Source: Balneola sp. (GTDB lineage: Bacteria; Bacteroidota; Rhodothermia; Balneolales; Balneolaceae). Taken from it: a stretch of 64,000 nt of DNA. The notes beneath the pieces are model-generated. The model worked only from the letters and a program-made list of their open reading frames with translations. It was not told the DNA's origin and did no database searches. Position numbers and translations under genes: made by a program. Numbering within the stretch: the stretch's first letter is position 1; each line of letters starts with the position of its first letter. Below, piece by piece: positions 18,952-25,539 of this stretch. The stretch spans positions 43,833 through 107,832 of the forward strand of contig JAEPPZ010000010.1 in the NCBI GenBank assembly GCA_017640785.1. Direction: 5' to 3'.

Positions 18952-19611
18952 ATGAAATTTTTTATAGACACAGCAAATCTCGAAGAAATCCAGGAAGCTA
19001 ACGACCTTGGAGTACTGGATGGGGTAACTACAAATCCAAGTTTATGTGCTAAAATCGGGGTGCGTGATTTCGAAGGCCATATCAAAAAGATCTGTGATAT
19101 TGTTGAAGGAGATGTTTCTGCGGAAGTGGTTTCAACTACTTACAATGAAATGATCGAAGAGGGAAGAAAGATCGCAAAGATCGCGGATAACGTAGTAGTA
19201 AAGATTCCTTTGATCAAAGATGGAATTAAAGCTATCAAGACGTTTTCTGAGGAAGGAATTAAAACAAACTGTACACTTTGCTTTTCTCCAACTCAGGCGT
19301 TGATCGCTGCAAAAGCAGGAGCAACTTATATATCTCCTTTCATGGGAAGACTGGATGATATTTCAAGTGATGGCATGAAGTTGATAGAAGACATCGTGCA
19401 GATCTACATGAATTACGGATTTGAAACGGAGGTGTTGGCCGCGAGTATTCGTCACCCAATGCATGTTGTGGAATGTGCCAAAGTTGGAGCTGATGTAGGA
19501 ACCATGCCATTGAATGTAATTATGGGAATGTTGAAGCATCCGTTAACAGATTCAGGACTTGCGAGATTCCTAAAAGATTGGGAAGATTTACAGGCTAGTT
19601 TGAAGGCGTAG
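18952..19611 (+). CDS. tal: Transaldolase, small (TalC/FSA) family
   Basis: 219 residues, one TIM barrel of the short transaldolase family that moves dihydroxyacetone units between sugar phosphates in the pentose phosphate pathway. Visible: [22 protein letters not shown], Schiff-base Lys84 in VVVKIPL, and [10 protein letters not shown]. Phe130 occupies the position that is Tyr in true fructose-6-phosphate aldolases, so transaldolase is the better reading. Complete and apparently single-gene. Divergent from the RND operon and convergent with the four-helix-bundle gene, with a hairpin between. Confidence 0.92.
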   Translation: MKFFIDTANLEEIQEANDLGVLDGVTTNPSLCAKIGVRDFEGHIKKICDIVEGDVSAEVVSTTYNEMIEEGRKIAKIADNVVVKIPLIKDGIKAIKTFSEEGIKTNCTLCFSPTQALIAAKAGATYISPFMGRLDDISSDGMKLIEDIVQIYMNYGFETEVLAASIRHPMHVVECAKVGADVGTMPLNVIMGMLKHPLTDSGLARFLKDWEDLQASLKA

Positions 19612-19644
19612 AAGAAGGTGTAGAAGAAGGTGTTAGAGTGTTCA

Positions 19645-19675
19645 GGTGTTATAGATTGGCATAATCTATAACACC
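19645..19675. terminator. Hairpin between convergent genes
   Basis: 13-bp perfect stem (GGTGTTATAGATT and complement) with loop GGCAT, located between the ends of tal and the four-helix-bundle gene, so it can serve both strands. The right arm continues as CTATAACACCATCGCAC, which recurs with one change at 48425. Confidence 0.7.
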
Positions 19676-19689
19676 ATCGCACCATAACA

Positions 19690-20055
19690 CTATTGTTTAT
19701 TGAAATGTTTTATAAGCCCTAACACTAATCTTTGGCAAGAAGTCGCCTGTTCTCTTAACACTTCAGCCTCTTCTTTAGAAATGTAAGCCAAATCCTCAGC
19801 AACATAGAGCAAACTTTTAACTTCAGCCGCAGAACTCTGAGAAAAATCGAAAAACCTGACCGATTCTTTTCTGTGATATCTTGAAAAACCTTCAGAAATA
19901 TTTGTCATTACAGACACGGAAGCTCGTTGGATTTGATCTCGTAATCCAAAGTCTTTAGAAAAAGGTGGTTTTTGAGTAGTCGAATATATTTTTTTAACTA
20001 AAATTCTGGACTCTTTCCAACAAGTAAGCTCTTCAAAAGCAGTAATTTTAGGCAT
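19690..20055 (-). CDS. Four helix bundle protein (S23/IVS-like)
   Basis: 121 residues from ATG 20055; a TTG at 20106 would add 17 residues but the family normally begins near the FEELTCWKESR segment. Conserved features: FGLRDQIQRASVSVMTNISEGFSR, the family core with SVMTNISEG, and the later SSAAEVKSLLYVAEDL. This family was first seen encoded by intervening sequences in 23S rRNA genes but is also widespread elsewhere, as here between protein genes. Structures of relatives form pentameric bundles; the role is unknown. Stands alone. Confidence 0.82.
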   Translation of the reverse strand: MPKITAFEELTCWKESRILVKKIYSTTQKPPFSKDFGLRDQIQRASVSVMTNISEGFSRYHRKESVRFFDFSQSSAAEVKSLLYVAEDLAYISKEEAEVLREQATSCQRLVLGLIKHFNKQ

Positions 20056-20181
20056 TAGTTTCTTTATTAATTTCCTTTCTCTATAATCAGACAGTTTCAA
20101 ACCCAATTCCTTACAGAATTTCTAAAATTACTTTCGGACAACTACCATAACGCTGTCGCACCATAAGTTGGACTGGCTCGC

Positions 20182-20262
20182 TGTCATTTCGAGCAAAGCG
20201 AGAAATCTAAAATTTCTCTTTGTTTACGAGTAATAGATTTCTCACATTCGTTCGAAATGACA
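20182..20262. repeat. Interspersed inverted repeat upstream of the acylase gene
   Basis: 81 bp with ends TGTCATTTCGA and TCGAAATGACA (perfect complements) and inner complementary segments AGAAATCT and AGATTTCT. It ends 17 bp before the acylase start codon, so it will appear in its 5' leader or contain its promoter. Looks like a scattered MITE-type palindrome. Confidence 0.75.
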
Positions 20263-20279
20263 AATTTATATTATGTTGA

Positions 20280-22712
20280 ATGAAAGTTTTTAGACTAGCT
20301 CTCCCTTTGATCCTTTTGATGGGACTGATTTATACATTTAATCGGCAAATTTCTATTCAGATTGGAGGTGAAACTATAACCCTGCCCCCAATCGGAAAAT
20401 TTGTAGATCCTGAGTCCGGTTTTTGGGCAAATGCAGAAATAGAACTCTCCGAATCAAATGAATTAGCTTTAGAAGGATTTAATGGGAATGCCTCTGTCTA
20501 TTTTGATGAACGAAGAGTACCTCACATCTTTGCTGAAAATGAATACGATCTTTACTTTGCTCAAGGTTACGTGGTTGCCAGAGATAGACTGTTTCAAATG
20601 GAACTTCAGACGCTAGACGCCTCCGGTAGATTAGCTGAAAAAATTGGGGAAAGAGCATTAAGCAGAGACAAAACTACCCGAAGAAGAGGAATGCCATATG
20701 GCGCTGAAAAAGCTCTGGAAACGATGAAGCAAGATCCTAAAACCTGGGAAATTGTAAATGCCTATGCCGATGGAGTTAACGCTTATTTATCATCATTGGA
20801 ACCCAAGAATTATCCGCTAGAGTATAAAATTCTGGATTTTGAACCGGAAGAATGGACGCCAATCAAGACTGCTCATCTTCTGAAAAACATGACCCGAACA
20901 CTTGCCGGAGGAAATAACGATGATCGAACCAGTAACACCATGGAATATTTTGGTGCAGATTTCATTGAGAAATTCTTTGAAGCTAAACCTGAGTTAAACG
21001 ATCCGATCATTCCGTCATCTAAAGAATGGGACTTTGAACGAATTCCCGTTGAAGCCCCGGATACTTTATTTAAACCGGCATCAGCAGTGGAGCTGGGAGA
21101 ATATGAGCGGCCTGAAGGAGTGGGAAGTAACAACTGGGCAGTTTCAGGATCGAAAACAAAGTCAGGGTATCCGATCTTAGCAAATGATCCTCATCTCAGT
21201 TTAACACTTCCTTCTATTTGGTATGAAGTTCAATTACGTGCACCGGGAATAAATTCTTACGGAGTAACACTACAAGGCACACCCGGAATTGTGATCGGGT
21301 TTAATGAAAATATAGCATGGGGTGTCACGAATGTTGGGTCGGATGTGATGGATTGGTATGAGATCAAATTTAAAGATGAAACTCAAAAAGAGTATTGGCA
21401 CGATGGAAAGTGGAAACCAACTACAATGCGAATCGAAGAGATCAAAGTTAAAGATGGAGAAACAGTATTAGATACGGTTATCTACACACATCACGGTCCG
21501 GTTACAAAAGTAGAATCAAATATTAATGAAGAACAAAAACCCGTTTATCATGCACTGAGATGGATCGCTCATGAAGCTTCCAATGATATTCGTGCTTTTT
21601 ATGGATTGAACAGATCTGAAAATTATGATGATTATGTGGAGGCATTAAGTCATTATGTTGCTCCGGCTCAGAATTTTGTATTTGCAAGTAACGAAGGAGA
21701 CATTGCTTTATGGGTTAATGGTAAGCTACCAAATAAGTGGGAATATCAGGGAAGAACAGTAAGTGATGGAACAGATCCGTTATATGATTGGCAAGGTTGG
21801 ATTCCGTTCGAACATAATCCTCACGTAAAAAATCCCGAAAGAGGTTTCGTAAGTTCTGCAAACCAAGAATCAGCAGCTCCCGATTATCCATATTATCTGG
21901 ATGATGATTTCGCACCTTTTGAAAGAGGGCGTCGAATCAATGACAAACTTGCGGCTATGCAGGATATCACTGCAAAGGACATGCAGAAAATGCAAATGGA
22001 CAGTTATAGCTATTATGCTGAAACCTTACTTCCCTCACTTTTGGAATGGGTGGATAGGGATAGCTTGTCCAGTGTTGACACAGAAATTCTTCAATTAATG
22101 AAAGAGTGGGATTATTTTATGGATGGTGATGAAATAGCGCCTTCATTTTTTCGTCACTGGTCAGGTAATTTTTACAGAGCTGTTTTTTATGATGAATATG
22201 AAACAACAGAAGCTGTCCTCAGATATCCTTCCAGAGATCGGTTTGTAGAGATCATAAAAGCTGAACCGAATTTTAAATTCATTGATGATATTGATACCGA
22301 TAAAGTGGAAACAAGATCCGAAATCGTAACGGCATCTTTTCATGAAACAGTAGCCGAACTTGAGAATTACTTAGGTGAGTTTGGTGATAAATGGAAATGG
22401 GGATATTTCATCGATAATGATATTGATCATCTGGCAAGTATTCCGGGTTTAGGCAGACAGAATTTATTTAGTTCCGGTTCATCTGAAGCTATAAATGCAA
22501 CCAGAGGTGGATTTGGTCCTTCCTGGAGGATGGTTGTTGAACTTGGCCCTGAAGTAAAAGGTTATGGATTATATCCGGGTGGAGCTTCTGGAAATCCGGG
22601 GTCACCAAACTACGATTTCATGGTTGATCCTTGGAGAACGGGACAACTCTTCGAACTCAATTTCATGAAAGAAGAACCCAAAGAATATTTATATAAACTT
22701 GAACTCAAATAG
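20280..22712 (+). CDS. Penicillin acylase family protein (Ntn hydrolase)
   Basis: 810 residues. An uncleaved signal/anchor (MKVFRLALPLILLMGLIYTF) suggests export. The proenzyme layout is alpha chain, spacer, then beta chain beginning at catalytic Ser283 in GVGSNNWAVSGSKT, where the peptide bond before Ser is cut autocatalytically. ILANDPHLSL and QGTPGIVIGFNENIAWGVTN are the family beta-chain motifs. ARDRLFQMELQTLDASGRLAE in the alpha chain is also typical. Substrates may be N-acyl amino acids, N-acyl homoserine lactones or beta-lactam side chains; sequence does not decide. The stop codon lies in the left arm of a long hairpin. Confidence 0.93.
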   Translation: MKVFRLALPLILLMGLIYTFNRQISIQIGGETITLPPIGKFVDPESGFWANAEIELSESNELALEGFNGNASVYFDERRVPHIFAENEYDLYFAQGYVVARDRLFQMELQTLDASGRLAEKIGERALSRDKTTRRRGMPYGAEKALETMKQDPKTWEIVNAYADGVNAYLSSLEPKNYPLEYKILDFEPEEWTPIKTAHLLKNMTRTLAGGNNDDRTSNTMEYFGADFIEKFFEAKPELNDPIIPSSKEWDFERIPVEAPDTLFKPASAVELGEYERPEGVGSNNWAVSGSKTKSGYPILANDPHLSLTLPSIWYEVQLRAPGINSYGVTLQGTPGIVIGFNENIAWGVTNVGSDVMDWYEIKFKDETQKEYWHDGKWKPTTMRIEEIKVKDGETVLDTVIYTHHGPVTKVESNINEEQKPVYHALRWIAHEASNDIRAFYGLNRSENYDDYVEALSHYVAPAQNFVFASNEGDIALWVNGKLPNKWEYQGRTVSDGTDPLYDWQGWIPFEHNPHVKNPERGFVSSANQESAAPDYPYYLDDDFAPFERGRRINDKLAAMQDITAKDMQKMQMDSYSYYAETLLPSLLEWVDRDSLSSVDTEILQLMKEWDYFMDGDEIAPSFFRHWSGNFYRAVFYDEYETTEAVLRYPSRDRFVEIIKAEPNFKFIDDIDTDKVETRSEIVTASFHETVAELENYLGEFGDKWKWGYFIDNDIDHLASIPGLGRQNLFSSGSSEAINATRGGFGPSWRMVVELGPEVKGYGLYPGGASGNPGSPNYDFMVDPWRTGQLFELNFMKEEPKEYLYKLELK

Positions 22713-22760
22713 TACTTAGTATTGAGTAATTAGCTTAAGCTTTCCTCAATACTAAGTACT
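22711..22760 (+). terminator. Long hairpin at the acylase stop
   Basis: 16-bp perfect arms (22711-22726, AGTACTTAGTATTGAG, and 22745-22760) around an 18-nt loop. It begins inside the acylase stop codon and ends 13 bp before the next start. No U-run follows, so it may be an RNA-stabilising or repeat palindrome rather than a classical terminator. Confidence 0.55.
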
Positions 22761-22773
22761 AAATACTAATAGA

Positions 22774-23124
22774 ATGATCTTACTGATACTTTTAATAATC
22801 ACTGCCTACCTCATAAATCTCGTTCTTCCTTGGTGGGGAATTGCGATAACCGGATTTGTACTGGGTTTTCAAATGAAACCGTCTTCCGGAAAAGCCTTTG
22901 GAATTGGTTTTCTTGCTCTTTTTCTGCTTTGGAGCGGACAGGCACTTTATATCCATTTAGCCAACGATGGAATTTTGTCAACAAGGATTGCTGAAATGCT
23001 GAGGGTTGGATCTCCAATTCTTGTGATTTTAATTACAGGAATTGTTGGAGGTTTGGTAAGTGGTTTAGCGGTTTTGAGTGGAGGTTTAGTTAAAGACAGT
23101 TTAAAGAAAGAGGGTAAAAATTAG
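22774..23124 (+). CDS. Small integral membrane protein
   Basis: 116 residues with three or four hydrophobic helices (about 1-17, 20-36, 43-62, 80-106) and a short basic tail DSLKKEGKN. The glycine-rich last helix (ILITGIVGGLVSGLAVLSGG) suggests tight packing. I do not recognise a named family. The stop codon overlaps the proposed ATT start of the next gene, so both may be translated together. Confidence 0.65.
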   Translation: MILLILLIITAYLINLVLPWWGIAITGFVLGFQMKPSSGKAFGIGFLALFLLWSGQALYIHLANDGILSTRIAEMLRVGSPILVILITGIVGGLVSGLAVLSGGLVKDSLKKEGKN

Positions 23125-23800
23125 AGCCAAGACTTACATACTAATTATAAGTTCAGTGTTTTTTGTTTCATGTGCCACTCATGCGCCAATGAGTGAGATG
23201 GTTATGTTTAATAAAGAAAGAAGAATTTCCTCAGCTACAGATTCAGTAGCAAACTCAGCATTTACTCTTTCATGGTCGTTTAATGATGAAGAGCCCAGTA
23301 AAAGCGATTTTGATTTAAAAGATAATCAGGATTATGTAGGCAACGAAGAGTTAGGAATTGGTGATTGGTCGTTGAATGGCACTTTAATGGTAGATGCTAT
23401 TGGGGCAGGCTCAGTATCAATCGGAGGTGCTTCTGGAGTGGATTTAACACTAAAAGCTACAAGAAGTACTTACGCAACTGTTACTTTATCTTTAAATAAT
23501 TCAGGAAGGCTTATTTATCAATATAGAATACTAAATACAGACTATATTGGCTTTTCATCAGGAGTGTTTTTAGGTGTCGAGAGTAAATATTTTTACTATG
23601 AATGCAATGATGAACCCTGCGGTAGGTATGCTAGTCCAGATAGCAGTACTCAATTAATAAGTTTTGGTTGGAGAAATAGGTTTTTGATAAGAGAAAAATA
23701 CAAACGGGGATTAGGCTTAACGGGAAGTTTCAGCATTGGATATTTGCCCGAAATAAACCGCTCATTTTTAGGTGTCAATATTTCAGTTATAGGATTTTAG
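23120..23800 (+). CDS. Hypothetical lipoprotein with atypical start
   Basis: The only standard start in frame is GTG 23156, which leaves five residues before the lipobox cysteine (MFFVSC). The frame is open back to 23105, and reading from ATT 23120 gives MRAKTYILIISSVFFVSC, a full lipoprotein leader with Cys18, with AAGAGG 8 bp upstream and overlap with the preceding stop. I therefore place the start at 23120 (226 residues). The mature part has alternating polar/aromatic strands (TLSLNNSGRLIYQYRIL, FSSGVFLGVES, GLGLTGSFSIGYLPEI), suggesting a small outer-membrane beta barrel. Family unknown. Confidence 0.55.
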   Translation: MRAKTYILIISSVFFVSCATHAPMSEMVMFNKERRISSATDSVANSAFTLSWSFNDEEPSKSDFDLKDNQDYVGNEELGIGDWSLNGTLMVDAIGAGSVSIGGASGVDLTLKATRSTYATVTLSLNNSGRLIYQYRILNTDYIGFSSGVFLGVESKYFYYECNDEPCGRYASPDSSTQLISFGWRNRFLIREKYKRGLGLTGSFSIGYLPEINRSFLGVNISVIGF

Positions 23801-24264
23801 ATTAAAACACTTCTCATGTTTCTTAAATTTTTTTTAAAGACCATTTTGCATTGAATCCAATCCTCACCTTTCTTATCTTCATCGAACTCTAAACAAAGCT
23901 ACAAAAGAAATTAAAGTGTCAGCAATTTACAGCTTTGAAAACCCGGCAAAGCACGCCACAAAATTAAGGACGTGCAATTGATGCCATTCCCATTTTCTCA
24001 TATCATTTTCCAATCCGGCGCGGTCTTCGTAGTCGGATTTTTTTTGATATTTTATTTAGAGAATAAATTTCAGGACACTTTAACTTCCCAAAAACCCTCT
24101 CCTTTATTTCCTTTCCTCGGAGGAGAAGACTCCGGAATCAATTTTTTATCTAAAACAAAGAGCTTCCCCTCCCCGGAGGGGGTTGAGGGGTGGGTCAAAA
24201 GGGCAAAGTCAGCTTTATCAGTAAACCACATTAAACTCTTCACCAATAACTACTAACTAAATTT
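23801..24264. other. Leader region of carA, no convincing gene
   Basis: 464 bp. Contains a possible 21-codon leader reading frame 23916-23981 (GTG start, MSAIYSFENPAKHATKLRTC), whose stop overlaps an ATG at 23981, and a C/G-rich interspersed repeat about 24115-24195 with GGAGGAGAAGACTCC and CCCCTCCCCGGAGGGG. A longer open frame through this repeat looks accidental. Confidence 0.5.
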
Positions 24265-25371
24265 ATGTCGCTTCCTAAACGAAAAAAAGCAATCCTTGCA
24301 CTTAGTGACGGAACCATAGCTCATGGATGGGCGGTGGGTCATGAAGGTATTACAGGCGGAGAACTCTGCTTCAATACTTCGATGACCGGTTATCAGGAAA
24401 TCTTCACGGATCCAAGTTATCATGGCCAATTGATGATGATGACCTATCCACATATTGGAAACTACGGAACCATGTCGCGTGATGATGAAGCCAGAAAAGT
24501 GATGGTTGCCGGAATCATAACACGAGCTTTTTCTCATGAATTTAGTAACCCGATGGCAGATGGAAGCCTTCAGGAATATCTAGAAGATCAGAAAGTAGTT
24601 GGGATTTCAGGCGTTGATACCAGAAAGCTGGTTCGACACATCAGAGAAAAAGGAGTGATGAACGCCGTTATATCTTCTACAGAATTAGATGAAGAGAAGT
24701 TGGTTCAAATGGCGAAAGACTGGGAAGACATGACCGGACTTGAACTGGCTTCAAAGGTTTCCAGAAATGAAGCACAGACAGTAAACGGAGAAAGTGACTT
24801 CAAAGTAGCCGCATTTGACTACGGAATTAAGCAGAACATCATCAACAGCTTGAACGCGAGAGGTTGTACGTTAAGAGTATTTCCTGCTAAAACTTCTTTG
24901 GAAGAAATTAAAGATTGGGATGCAGATGGATTCTTTTTCAGTAACGGACCCGGAGATCCTAATGCCACCGCAGAATATGCACTGGAAACAGTTGAATATG
25001 CTAAATCGACAGGTAAGCCACTGTTCGGAATTTGTCTGGGACATCAACTAATGGCTTTAAGCGAAGGAATTGAAGTAGGGAAGATGTTTGTAGGTCACCG
25101 CGGTGCAAATCATCCTGTAAAAAATTTAAGGACGGGATTGGTTGAGATATCTACTCAAAATCATGGATTTGCTGTAACAGAAGGAAGTGTAAAAGATGAA
25201 GTTGCTGAAGTAACTCACATCAACTTGAATGATGGTACGGTGGAAGGATTGAAGTTTAAGAATTTCCCCGGATTTTCAGTTCAATATCACCCTGAAGCAT
25301 CGCCCGGGCCACATGATTCGGCTTATTTATTTGATGAATTCATTGATATGATGAAAGAGGGTAAAGGTTAG
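24265..25371 (+). CDS. carA: Carbamoyl-phosphate synthase small (glutaminase) subunit
   Basis: 368 residues. Class I glutamine amidotransferase that supplies ammonia to CarB for carbamoyl phosphate. The N-terminal CarA domain includes VGHEGITGGELCFNTSMTGYQE. The C-terminal domain carries the nucleophile Cys257 in GICLGHQL, followed by HRGANHPVKN and the His/Glu pair in QYHPEASPGPHDS. Complete. Followed by carB after a 168-bp spacer that holds several hairpins, unusual for a tight operon. Confidence 0.97.
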   Translation: MSLPKRKKAILALSDGTIAHGWAVGHEGITGGELCFNTSMTGYQEIFTDPSYHGQLMMMTYPHIGNYGTMSRDDEARKVMVAGIITRAFSHEFSNPMADGSLQEYLEDQKVVGISGVDTRKLVRHIREKGVMNAVISSTELDEEKLVQMAKDWEDMTGLELASKVSRNEAQTVNGESDFKVAAFDYGIKQNIINSLNARGCTLRVFPAKTSLEEIKDWDADGFFFSNGPGDPNATAEYALETVEYAKSTGKPLFGICLGHQLMALSEGIEVGKMFVGHRGANHPVKNLRTGLVEISTQNHGFAVTEGSVKDEVAEVTHINLNDGTVEGLKFKNFPGFSVQYHPEASPGPHDSAYLFDEFIDMMKEGKG

Positions 25372-25379
25372 AAATAAAT

Positions 25380-25496
25380 CCTCCCTTGAGGGAGGTGTCC
25401 GCTTTGCGGACGGAGGGTGTTGCCATATTTAGATTAAGCAACACCCCTCAGAATAAATCAAGAACTGTTGATTTATTCGTCTCCCCTCAAGGGGAG
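25380..25496. repeat. Composite palindromic repeat in the carA-carB spacer
   Basis: Contains in order CCTCCCTTGAGGGAGG, GTCCGC-TTT-GCGGAC, GGGTGTTGC with complement 15 bases on, GAATAAATCA with complement, and CTCCCCTCAAGGGGAG. The whole 117 bp is nested inverted repeats with the first and last palindromes related to each other. Partial copy at 49229-49309. Confidence 0.8.
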
Positions 25497-25539
25497 AATT
25501 TGAAAGGAATTTTAAACTATACAGACTAAAAGAAACAAA

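Noticed and set aside
23972..24256. 94-codon ORF with a hydrophobic segment before carA
   Set aside because: Its second half is translated from the CCCCTCCCCGGAGGGG repeat, the GTG start has no ribosome site, and no family is visible.
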